From positions 1 through 31,512 of IMG/VR virus record IMGVR_UViG_3300032562_000119: 31,512 nt of DNA. The stretch is one strand, 5' to 3'. Position 1 is the first letter of the stretch. The number at the start of each line of letters is the position of its first letter. The stretch is from a virus. A model generated the notes under the pieces. That model was not told the origin of the DNA, searched no databases, and was given only the letters and a program-made list of their open reading frames with translations. Below are positions 6,725 to 13,553 of the stretch, in pieces. Position numbers and translations under genes: made by a program.

Positions 6725-7654
6725 TCAGGGCGTCAGGGTGGACCCAGTGGGCAGCGCGGACACAATCCGCTCCAGCACCGGCACGTTGCCGGTTGCGAAG
6801 CCATACATCAGCGTGAAGCTGATTTCCTGCTGGCCGAGCCGCCCGTCGTAACGGTCGCGGACCTGGATGGAAAGACCGGTGCGCCGGTCGCTCACCACGT
6901 CGATCTGCGTGTCGCCGGTGAATTCGGGCACATCCGGAACGCGGGCCGCCATGATGAGGCCTTCGCGGATGCCCGCAATGCCCACCAGGTTTTCCCCGTT
7001 ATTCGGCAAAGCCGAGTATTCCGTGACGGTGAACCCGTTCACGTTTGGCAGCATGCCGGTCACCACAACGTCGGCCACTTGCGGGGCGATGTAGGCTTTA
7101 TACAGAGCCTCATCCTTCTGGAGCGCGTTGTAATAGTCGGAATTGACGAAGATGAAGCGGCCAAGTTGAGGCACATAGCGCTTATTGAGCGTGGTGCCGA
7201 TATCGACCACCGTGTTGCGTCCAAAGCTTCCCGCCGCAACAGCGGTCGTGTTCGGGAAGTTCGCGGCCAGGATGAGGCCGAAGAGATCGTCGCACACTTT
7301 GCGGCCAAGAGCGTAAGCCACCTTATCGGCATACATCAGATTCAGGTCGAGCTCACTCGTGGATCGCTCCTCGTCCGTGATGGCGTATCCCGCATAAGCG
7401 TGGTTGTTGATCTTCACCTTCACGTCCACCATTGCCTGGGCATCGGGGAGATAGCCCACTGCCGGATTGAAAGCCTGAGCCACCGTCGGCTGGACGATGT
7501 GCGTGATGATGTCCTGGTTGAACTTCACTGATTGATCGCTGAAATCCGTCGCGATCCTGGTTAGGACCGGGAATGTGGCGAGCAGCGTGGTAAGCGCCGT
7601 TTGTGCAATCAACGGGCCGTTTACTGTTCCGTCGGAGTTTTGGATGACTGGCAT
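6725..7654 (-). CDS. Major capsid protein
   Basis: 309 residues, the main shell subunit, probably HK97 fold. It follows the protease-scaffold gene as in lambda-like head operons. A predicted E-loop and helix-rich N-terminal part (residues about 40-110, including AYAGYAITDEERSTSELDLN) leads into a core with GRFIFVNSDYYNALQ and a C-terminal P-domain-like stretch (GLSIQVRDRYDGRLGQQEISFTL). It is also followed by its own strong terminator, as expected for the most highly expressed late gene. Its upstream region lacks GTTGACAC; ATG 7654 is preceded by a T/C-rich leader. Confidence 0.88.
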   Translation of the reverse strand: MPVIQNSDGTVNGPLIAQTALTTLLATFPVLTRIATDFSDQSVKFNQDIITHIVQPTVAQAFNPAVGYLPDAQAMVDVKVKINNHAYAGYAITDEERSTSELDLNLMYADKVAYALGRKVCDDLFGLILAANFPNTTAVAAGSFGRNTVVDIGTTLNKRYVPQLGRFIFVNSDYYNALQKDEALYKAYIAPQVADVVVTGMLPNVNGFTVTEYSALPNNGENLVGIAGIREGLIMAARVPDVPEFTGDTQIDVVSDRRTGLSIQVRDRYDGRLGQQEISFTLMYGFATGNVPVLERIVSALPTGSTLTP

Positions 7655-7697
7655 AATTTAGGATGGTGAAGGAAATTGAACTGAGCCTTGGGATTGG

Positions 7698-8162
7698 TTA
7701 CCGCTTGTTGAGAAGGGGTCTGATGTGCGCTTCGAAGTAGGTGGCTGCCTCTTTTGGCTTCTTGGTTTGAACCAGCGCCTTGTGGGCGGAGATGTGTTCC
7801 TCAAGAGTGGATCGGCCCGCGTTGATGGCGGCGTCCCCAGCGGGAGTCACCTTTGCCGGAACCTGAGTGCCGGTGCTGGCGACGATCTGCGCGGATCGTA
7901 AAGCGGCCCGTTTTTCGATGTCCTGTTCCGCAGCCTCAAGTTCAGCATTGCGGGAGGTGACGGATTCGATGGATCGGCGGGCGGTGATGAGATCGGCGCT
8001 CAACTGCTCGCGTTCGGCGCTCAGGGTGGCGAGTTGAGTTTTAAATGCTTCGGCGGCGGTGGATGCCTCGCCCATAAGATTGGCGCTGGCTTGCGCGTCG
8101 GCTTCGAGCGTCTGGACGCGAGAGAGCGCTTCCTGCAATTGTTCCTCGATTGGTTTGCTCAT
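7698..8162 (-). CDS. Scaffolding protein from internal start (Nu3-like)
   Basis: The internal in-frame ATG at 8162 (MSKPIEEQLQEAL) would give 154 residues covering only the coiled-coil scaffold part. It is preceded at 13 nt by a perfect GTTGACAC, the element that heads other starts in this window, although here it lies within the protease reading frame (read as Val-Asp-Thr). Lambda produces Nu3 from an internal start within gene C in the same way. Confidence 0.7.
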   Translation of the reverse strand: MSKPIEEQLQEALSRVQTLEADAQASANLMGEASTAAEAFKTQLATLSAEREQLSADLITARRSIESVTSRNAELEAAEQDIEKRAALRSAQIVASTGTQVPAKVTPAGDAAINAGRSTLEEHISAHKALVQTKKPKEAATYFEAHIRPLLNKR

Positions 8163-9008
8163 TGCCTGAGAGGGCGTGTCAACCCGGCGGGCCTGGGATT
8201 GAAATGAAACGTGATAGGAACGCAGTCGTTGCATGGCTTCGCCGCGATCACGGACAACACCGGCCAGGTTCATCCGCTGGGCCTGTTTGCCGGAGAAATC
8301 CTGTCCTTCCATCGCGTCGGTCGGGATCTTCCGGCCACGAGCGAGAACCGCCGCGTAAAAATCCCCAGCGGTTTCCTCAATGTTGGACTGGATGAATTCG
8401 CGCTGGGCGTCGGTCAACGAAACGCCGGGCGTGCCGATGCTCTTAAACTTGCCAGCGGCGAATACCTCGACCTTTATCCCCTCATTTTTCAGGGCCTCGG
8501 AATCGTCAACCACCGGCTGGATGACGCCGATGGAACCAACCCGGGCGCTAGGGGTGACGTAAATGGCCTGTGCCTGTGAGGCGACCCAGTAGGCCGCAGA
8601 ACACATGAGGCCTGAACTGAAAGCGTAGACCGGTTTTTTACGGTTCACATCCGCGACAGCTTGGGCAAGCTCGGGTGTGCCGGTGACGGTGCCGCCAGGG
8701 GAATCGATATCCAGAAACACGGCCTCGATGTCGGGCCGGTCACCAGCTTCGCGCACGGCAGTGCAGATTTCCTCTGAATCCGTGGCGTTAAAAAGAATCT
8801 GCGAGAACAGATCCGGCTTTCGAATCATCGGCCCGTTCATGGCGACCACGCCGACGCCGTCCTCGAGACTCAGAAGCGGCGACCGGGAAAGCGAGGGAAG
8901 TGGGGTGCGATTGTCGAGGAACGCATGCGCTGCCACGGTCATCGCCCGGAATGCGTCGGGCGTGATGAGCCAGGGTTGTTTGAGAAGAAGGGTTTCTGCA
9001 AGCGTCAT
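7698..9008 (-). CDS. S49 (SppA/lambda C-type) head maturation protease with C-terminal scaffold domain
   Basis: 436 residues. Residues about 50-260 are a Clp-fold S49 peptidase: strands VVAMNGPM and AVFLDIDSPGG (oxyanion region), nucleophile Ser137 in CSAAYW, and general-base Lys189 in AGKFKS, with the 52-residue Ser-Lys spacing known for this family. Residues 283-436 are coiled-coil-like and hydrophilic (LQEALSRVQTLEADAQAS..., SAEREQLSADLITARRS), typical of a scaffolding protein like lambda Nu3. The protease would process portal, scaffold and itself inside the prohead. Start ATG 9008 has the TTGACAC element at 12 nt. It lies between portal and capsid genes, the expected order. Confidence 0.9.
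   Translation of the reverse strand: MTLAETLLLKQPWLITPDAFRAMTVAAHAFLDNRTPLPSLSRSPLLSLEDGVGVVAMNGPMIRKPDLFSQILFNATDSEEICTAVREAGDRPDIEAVFLDIDSPGGTVTGTPELAQAVADVNRKKPVYAFSSGLMCSAAYWVASQAQAIYVTPSARVGSIGVIQPVVDDSEALKNEGIKVEVFAAGKFKSIGTPGVSLTDAQREFIQSNIEETAGDFYAAVLARGRKIPTDAMEGQDFSGKQAQRMNLAGVVRDRGEAMQRLRSYHVSFQSQARRVDTPSQAMSKPIEEQLQEALSRVQTLEADAQASANLMGEASTAAEAFKTQLATLSAEREQLSADLITARRSIESVTSRNAELEAAEQDIEKRAALRSAQIVASTGTQVPAKVTPAGDAAINAGRSTLEEHISAHKALVQTKKPKEAATYFEAHIRPLLNKR
8176..8183 (-). promoter_or_regulatory. GTTGACAC element inside the protease gene
   Basis: 13 nt before the internal scaffold ATG at 8162. Its retention inside coding sequence, at the standard spacing, argues for function in initiation. 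Confidence 0.65.
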
Positions 9009-9020
9009 GCCGAAGGCGGC

Positions 9021-9028
9021 GTGTCAAA
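9021..9028 (-). promoter_or_regulatory. (T)TTGACAC start-associated element
   Basis: TTTGACAC on the minus strand, 12 nt before the protease ATG 9008 and 3 nt past the portal stop at 9032-9034. Confidence 0.6.
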
Positions 9029-9031
9029 TCC

Positions 9032-10495
9032 TCAACCTCCCGGCTTCACGGGTTGTTTGGGCAGGACAACATCATCCTCAGCTTGCTCCGTGAGGACCAC
9101 TGCCCCGGTGCTTGGGCGGTATAGCATTTCCAACGGAACGCTGTATTTCGTCGCGAGGTCGATCATGAGCCGCGCGTCTTGGGCCCGGATTTCCGCCTGC
9201 TCCTCAAAGTCGAGCCCGAGTTCGGCGTAAGATTCGGAAAGTGTTTTCAGGCCAGTCTCGACATCCGCCCGATTCTGCTGCGCTTCCCGCCCTGCATCCA
9301 CGGTCACGCGCTTTGGGCGTTGCCAGCGCACCTTGTGCCAGCCGGGTTGCGCGGGAAGTTCGCGCTGCGCAATTGCATCCCCAATTACATAAGCCCAAAC
9401 CGGGAGTAAAAACCTCTGGATGAGAATGAGCTGGCGGTAGGAGAATCGCCGGTCGGCCTTGGCCACGACGAGCCGCACCCCCGCTCCGCCTATTTTTGAC
9501 GAGTCAGCTGCAAATTCAAACGGCAGCACACCCAGTGCGGCGTCTCGGCGAAGGTGTTCAAGGAAGCCTGTGAAGGTGGGCGACGGGCGCTTGGATTCAA
9601 ATGAATCGATGGACTCGTTTGGTTTAAGCGCCACGAGTTTTCCCCCGACGATCTTTTGCAGCGCCACAGGGTCGCTCGGGTCCTGGTTGCCAGTGCCAGT
9701 CACAGGAAGTGAGAAATCGCCATCCTCGCCGATCTCACCCCGGTCGGTTTTGATAACTCGGGAAATGTCGGCATTGTCTTTGACCGCGTGTTTTTCCAGC
9801 GCCAGCAATTCCATCTCGTCCAGGATATGGTTGATGGAGTGCTGCACCGTGGGCGGGTGCCGCATTGCGCTCACAGACTCCGGTTCGAAAATGTGAAGCA
9901 CCGACTCTGCGGGAAGTTCCTTCGTATCCCCTTCATCCTGTATGAGCCGGTAAAACAAGGGCGCTCCGTAAGAATCGATGCCAATGCCGTCCCGAAATGG
10001 AGTCGGCGCTCCCGATGTTCCACCGTCGCCAATGCGGTGCGTTTCTATTAGCTGCAACACAGGGCGGTTATTCGCGTCCCGTGTTTTGTGAACAAAATAT
10101 TCGCCGTCCACGTCCACCGCCCGGCAGACAAGCGCCTGGCATTCGGCAAAAGAAAACCGTCGCGTGATTTCGCATTGCGACGACCAGTTTGCGAAGTATT
10201 CCTCAGCAGCCCTGTTCCACGCCGGGTCGGGCGATTGCGCCTGGGGCTTGATGCCGTCCCCCGTGGAGTAGATGGCCATGTTGCCAACCAGTTCCCGCAC
10301 GAATCCTGAGTTTTTATGGAGATACCTGGAACGGCGCACCAACTCGTTTCGAACCGCCGGGGTGAGGTCTCGCTTGGTGTCTGTCGGGAGAACACCAGGC
10401 ACACGGGATCGGCGGTAGTTGAAGTTTGCACCCTCATATGGGGTCCACCAAGCCTTCGGAACCAGTCGCTTTAGAATTAGAAAAAGGGGGTTCAT
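9032..10495 (-). CDS. Portal protein (lambda B-like)
   Basis: 487 residues from ATG 10495 (MNPLFLILKRLVPKAWW); an upstream in-frame start at 10510 is less likely because ATG 10495 overlaps the gpW-like stop as ATGA. Twelve copies form the vertex channel through which DNA is packaged. The N-terminal region (NFNYRRSRVPGVLPTDTKRDLT), ELVRRSRYLHKNSGFVRELV, and the later LLALEKHAVKDNADISRVI and FEFAADSSKIGGAGVRLVVAK are typical of lambda-family portals. Position after gpW and before the S49 protease is the canonical lambda order W-B-C. Confidence 0.9.
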   Translation of the reverse strand: MNPLFLILKRLVPKAWWTPYEGANFNYRRSRVPGVLPTDTKRDLTPAVRNELVRRSRYLHKNSGFVRELVGNMAIYSTGDGIKPQAQSPDPAWNRAAEEYFANWSSQCEITRRFSFAECQALVCRAVDVDGEYFVHKTRDANNRPVLQLIETHRIGDGGTSGAPTPFRDGIGIDSYGAPLFYRLIQDEGDTKELPAESVLHIFEPESVSAMRHPPTVQHSINHILDEMELLALEKHAVKDNADISRVIKTDRGEIGEDGDFSLPVTGTGNQDPSDPVALQKIVGGKLVALKPNESIDSFESKRPSPTFTGFLEHLRRDAALGVLPFEFAADSSKIGGAGVRLVVAKADRRFSYRQLILIQRFLLPVWAYVIGDAIAQRELPAQPGWHKVRWQRPKRVTVDAGREAQQNRADVETGLKTLSESYAELGLDFEEQAEIRAQDARLMIDLATKYSVPLEMLYRPSTGAVVLTEQAEDDVVLPKQPVKPGG

Positions 10496-10752
10496 AGCGG
10501 CAGATACCAAGGCACACGGGATTGAGCGACGTTGCGGCGGGGACCGTAGGTTTCGGGATCAAGTGTGCGCAGGGCGAACCTGCATTCCTCGAGGACATCC
10601 TTTACCGACATTGCAAACTGCTTTGTCGCGGTTGATCCGCTGTCGCCCCATGCCATGAGGGTTTTGCCCTCAAGAAGCATTTCTTTGGCTTTCGCCTGAA
10701 TCTGGAGAACTTCAGCTACGGTGAAGCCGGTGGTGAATAGACCTTGAGCCAT
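10492..10752 (-). CDS. gpW-like head-tail joining protein
   Basis: 86 residues, helical N-terminus (FTVAEVLQIQAKAKEMLLEGK), then a beta-hairpin-like GDSGSTATKQFAM and a helix ending VLEECRFALRTLDPETYG. Small size, helix-hairpin-helix pattern and the place directly before the portal gene match lambda gpW, which stabilises the filled head and binds the tail connector. Stop overlaps the portal ATG. GTTGACAC is 12 nt before the start. Confidence 0.75.
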   Translation of the reverse strand: MAQGLFTTGFTVAEVLQIQAKAKEMLLEGKTLMAWGDSGSTATKQFAMSVKDVLEECRFALRTLDPETYGPRRNVAQSRVPWYLPL

Positions 10753-10764
10753 GCCGGGCGCGAG

Positions 10765-10772
10765 GTGTCAAC
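10765..10772 (-). promoter_or_regulatory. GTTGACAC start-associated element
   Basis: 12 nt before ATG 10752. The TGA inside it is the stop codon of the upstream glycosyltransferase gene (CCG CGT TGA CAC). Confidence 0.7.
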
Positions 10773-11529
10773 GCGGCTCGTTCGGAGTCGGTTGAATGCG
10801 TGGCTGACGGCGCTGGCCATCCCAGTTTTCACCAAGGGCCGGTTCCCTTGCGCAGAGATGGTAACAAATAACCGTTGGCAGATGCCGACGGTGGGCGGTC
10901 GCCCATTGTTCTGCGAACATCACATCATCATGGGCGGCGCTGCCAAGGCTCCATGGGTAAGGTTTCTGGGACCCTGCATGCCAGAGCTGAAAAAATCCAA
11001 TCGGCACATATCCGCGAAGCGGGTCAACGTATCGCGGAGAAAGGGGGCGGTTGCCGCCCGGCGCAATGAAAGCGCAATGGGAATGCTGCGGACCGTGCGC
11101 CCGGATCGTGCGCAGTTCGTCCAGACCAATCACATCAACCCGGTCGGCACCGTAAATACAGTTCTCGTCCAGGTGGGTGTGGTTAAAAAGAACCCGCCTG
11201 AAGTTATCCGGCAACGCGATGTCGGAATCGAGGTGCAACCGCCAGCCGTGATATTGCCAACGCGCCATTCCCGCATTGAGCGCGGCACCTTTGTTGAAGC
11301 GTCTGCCATTCTTGCGAAACAAATCGGTTTGCACGCAAATGGCACCATGCTTTTGAGCAACCTGCTGTGTACGGCGGTCCTCGTGGCTGGTGACCACGAT
11401 CATCGTGTCCAAATGCGGGTGGTTCAATCCGAGGGTGACGTCCAGGAGATCGTCAAATCCGACGCATGCCGTGACCGCTTCAAGCCGGAGCGATTCGGCG
11501 GAGTGAGGAGATGAAAGAGCGTATTTCAC
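10768..11529 (-). CDS. Family 2-type (GT-A) glycosyltransferase
   Basis: 253 residues from GTG 11529. It contains DTMIVVTSHEDRRT (nucleotide-sugar binding Rossmann-like start, residues 41-54), FNKGAALNAGMARW (the conserved 'KG-ALN-G' acceptor-side motif, residues 79-91) and LHLDSDIALP with the metal-binding DSD at 101-103. It would transfer a sugar from an NDP-sugar, perhaps to phage DNA, capsid or cell surface; the target is not deducible. No membrane segment is seen, so it is probably cytoplasmic. Its place in the head operon between gpW and lysis-type genes is unusual. GTTGACAC lies 12 nt before GTG, which supports the non-ATG start. Confidence 0.8.
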   Translation of the reverse strand: MKYALSSPHSAESLRLEAVTACVGFDDLLDVTLGLNHPHLDTMIVVTSHEDRRTQQVAQKHGAICVQTDLFRKNGRRFNKGAALNAGMARWQYHGWRLHLDSDIALPDNFRRVLFNHTHLDENCIYGADRVDVIGLDELRTIRAHGPQHSHCAFIAPGGNRPLSPRYVDPLRGYVPIGFFQLWHAGSQKPYPWSLGSAAHDDVMFAEQWATAHRRHLPTVICYHLCAREPALGENWDGQRRQPRIQPTPNEPR

Positions 11530-11541
11530 GACTGATGCCGG

Positions 11542-11549
11542 GTGTCAAC
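11542..11549 (-). promoter_or_regulatory. GTTGACAC start-associated element
   Basis: 12 nt before the GTG start at 11529. The zinc-ribbon cargo gene on the other strand begins directly behind it. Confidence 0.65.
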
Positions 11550-11565
11550 GCTGCCGCATCTCCAT

Positions 11566-11594
11566 TTGCTGTTTCGTTCGTGGCGATCCATACT
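11566..11594 (+). promoter_or_regulatory. Candidate sigma70-type promoter for the 11606 gene
   Basis: TTGCTG (11566-11571), 17-nt spacer, CATACT (11589-11594). Transcription would begin near 11601, almost at the start codon. Weak consensus match; listed because an antisense cargo gene needs its own promoter. Confidence 0.3.
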
Positions 11595-11605
11595 GCTTCG
11601 TGGAT

Positions 11606-12394
11606 ATGATACAAAACCCCTGCGCGCTCTGCCTCAAACCATCCAATCTGTGCAAATCGCATATTATTCCCGACTTCGCCTATAGCACGATAATCAACTA
11701 TGATTCTCACCCGCGGATGGTGGTCGCTCGTGATGTTCCGACCGGGCGAGTGTCTGACCTAACCCGACAGACTGGGTACTGGGAGCGGCTGCTTTGCCAA
11801 GAATGCGAAGGCCAATTTAGCGCCTACGAAAAGTATGCCTCAGAAAACCTTTTCAACGCAACTATTCCTGAACCAAAAACCGCCAATGAAATGCTGGTGA
11901 CCCTCCGTAACCTAGATTATGCCACGCTCAAGCTCTTCTTGCTCTCACTTCTTTGGCGGGTGGGTATTGCAACCAATCCCTTCTTTCGTTGCGTGACGCT
12001 CGGACCTCATCAGGCTCGATTACGTGAGATGCTCATCAACAAAAACCCGGGTCACTCGGACGAATACGGATGCCTTATCACGCCGCTTCTGCCTGAGCCG
12101 GATATTGACGTGAGGCAGCTTCTTTTTCAACCATTCAGGACTAGGACGGAGGGTCATAACGGGTGCCTTCTGTGTTTTCGCGGTTTCGCCCTAAACTTTT
12201 TCATCTCTCGGCATGCACTCAGACCAGGTGTCGCTAGCTCGTTTCTGAACGAAAATGGAAGTTTCGTCATGCTCTGGTCACGCATCGGCAGTTTTCAACC
12301 GTTGCGCACACTGTGGAGCCGGAACGTTTACGCTATTCGACGTGAGGCGTTGGCTGAGGGAGCGAATACTTCCGTCGGAATTCCTTCTACGTAA
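11606..12394 (+). CDS. Zinc-ribbon / HNH-like protein of unknown function, plus-strand cargo gene
   Basis: 262 residues from ATG 11606 (GTG at 11600 is an alternative). The N-terminus has CALC ... KSHIIPDF (Cys-x-x-Cys then Ser-His-Ile-Ile-Pro) followed near residue 62 by LLCQECEGQFSAYEKY. This pattern, C-x2-C ... HIIP ... C-x2-C(E), is the treble-clef arrangement of HNH-related proteins found as uncharacterised or defence-associated genes. The C-terminal two thirds is hydrophobic-rich (LKLFLLSLLWRVGIA; LCFRGFALNFFISRH) without an obvious transmembrane signal. Nuclease activity is not established. It lies against the operon direction, and its 3' end overlaps the convergent RlpA-like gene by 8 nt. 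Confidence 0.7.
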   Translation: MIQNPCALCLKPSNLCKSHIIPDFAYSTIINYDSHPRMVVARDVPTGRVSDLTRQTGYWERLLCQECEGQFSAYEKYASENLFNATIPEPKTANEMLVTLRNLDYATLKLFLLSLLWRVGIATNPFFRCVTLGPHQARLREMLINKNPGHSDEYGCLITPLLPEPDIDVRQLLFQPFRTRTEGHNGCLLCFRGFALNFFISRHALRPGVASSFLNENGSFVMLWSRIGSFQPLRTLWSRNVYAIRREALAEGANTSVGIPST

Positions 12395-12851
12395 GCCTGC
12401 GCGCCGCGCCAAGAATTCTGTAGTCCACCACAATTTTTCCGACCGATAGCGGCGCAAACTGCTCAAACGCCGCAACCGTCAGGTCGATGGCATGGCCGGT
12501 GTCCCGTGCGGGACCCAGGTCAATCACCGGCACCGTGATTTTGTCGCCTGTTTCCAGATGCGTCACTTCCACTTTCGTTCCCCACGGAACTTTCGGGATC
12601 GGTGATCCTGCACACGGGCCGTAACTGAGAGGGAGCGCACACCCCTGAATGTTCGGCCGCTTTTTTGTGCTGACGCCACTGGCCGTTTCGCCGTCATCTT
12701 CAGGATCGTTCGCACCGCCAAACCAAGTGGCCTGGGCATTGCGAACCACGATGTCTTCGCCATCGACCTCAGCCGTGAACGCGAAGCTCCCGTCGCCTTT
12801 CAATATCTGCGGGCCATTCACGCCAAAAAGTTTTTTGAGCCAGGTGAACAT
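12387..12851 (-). CDS. RlpA-like double-psi beta-barrel protein
   Basis: 154 residues. The C-terminal half (VPWGTKVEVTHLETGDKITVPVIDLGPARDTGHAIDLTVAAFEQFAPL…) carries the double-psi beta-barrel signature: 'G-x-V-x-V-T-x-x-x-T-G', 'V-I-D-x-G-P', 'A-I-D-L-T-x-A-A-F'. RlpA proteins act on denuded peptidoglycan, so a role in cell-wall opening (lysis or entry) is likely. There is no signal peptide, so export would rely on the neighbouring holin or on packaging in the virion. The C-terminus (…GAARRLT) may be truncated or altered where the plus-strand cargo gene abuts. It is followed upstream by the holin-lipoprotein gene, consistent with a lysis block. Confidence 0.75.
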   Translation of the reverse strand: MFTWLKKLFGVNGPQILKGDGSFAFTAEVDGEDIVVRNAQATWFGGANDPEDDGETASGVSTKKRPNIQGCALPLSYGPCAGSPIPKVPWGTKVEVTHLETGDKITVPVIDLGPARDTGHAIDLTVAAFEQFAPLSVGKIVVDYRILGAARRLT

Positions 12852-12854
12852 GAG

Positions 12855-13553
12855 TTACGGGGTGGTTGTGCGGGCTGCGGCAGCCGCATTGTTCAAGCCG
12901 GTGGCGATGTTCTCGACGATGGTGGCGGATTTCGTTTGCCCGGCGGATTGCAACGCATCACCCGCGACGGTGCTGAGGCTTCCGGCAAGCTGCTGCCATT
13001 GTGCGCCGTCGTTCGGGCTCCAAATTTTAACGATCTTCGCCACGTCATCGGAGTTCACGATAGTGGTTTCATTCGCTCGCAGGCCGGAGGCAACGGAGTC
13101 GAGGAAGTCGGCTTTGAAGTTTTTGTCCACTTCATCTGTTGCCGTTGAAATCAGAACGTTCTCAGCGACGGAAAGGGCGCGTTGGCCCACGACCGCCAGG
13201 GTGCTGTCGATCTGAGGCTGGTGCGCCGAAATCCACGCGCAGCCGGAAAAGGCGAGCAGAGGAACCATGCACAAAAAGATCAGGGGCACAATTTTCGTGG
13301 GAAGAGTCGGTGCCCCGGTATCGTTCGGAACGGAACCGCCCGTGACCTGCTTGTCCTTTGTGTTCAAAGCGAACGCGCCGCCGGAGACAACAGCCACCAG
13401 TCCCGCCATACCGGTGACGTAGGTGCGCACCGATTCGGGCAGGAATGCAACGATGCCGGGGTTGATCGCAATGGCAGATGCCAGCACGGTGATCCAGCCG
13501 CTGAGGGTGGTGCGCCAGTTAGCGCCGAGGATGAATGTAAATAATGTGTTCAT
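12855..13553 (-). CDS. Holin-like protein fused to a lipoprotein (spanin-like) domain
   Basis: 232 residues. Residues 1-70 look like a class II-type holin: two hydrophobic segments (about 17-32 and 44-63) with a short polar turn, then a charged tail. Residues 86-105 form a second hydrophobic signal (KIVPLIFLCMVPLLAFSGC) ending in a lipobox-like FSG-Cys105, followed by an Ala/Ser/Asn-rich soluble region. This suggests a fusion, or overlap by internal start (Met96), of a holin with an outer-membrane lipoprotein. It would act in the envelope during lysis. Start overlaps the methyltransferase stop in ATGA. The gene is next to the RlpA-like one. Confidence 0.6.
   Translation of the reverse strand: MNTLFTFILGANWRTTLSGWITVLASAIAINPGIVAFLPESVRTYVTGMAGLVAVVSGGAFALNTKDKQVTGGSVPNDTGAPTLPTKIVPLIFLCMVPLLAFSGCAWISAHQPQIDSTLAVVGQRALSVAENVLISTATDEVDKNFKADFLDSVASGLRANETTIVNSDDVAKIVKIWSPNDGAQWQQLAGSLSTVAGDALQSAGQTKSATIVENIATGLNNAAAAARTTTP

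Noticed and set aside
6704-7531. 275-residue plus-strand frame over the major capsid gene
   Set aside because: Antisense shadow; low-complexity His/Arg/Val composition, no motif.
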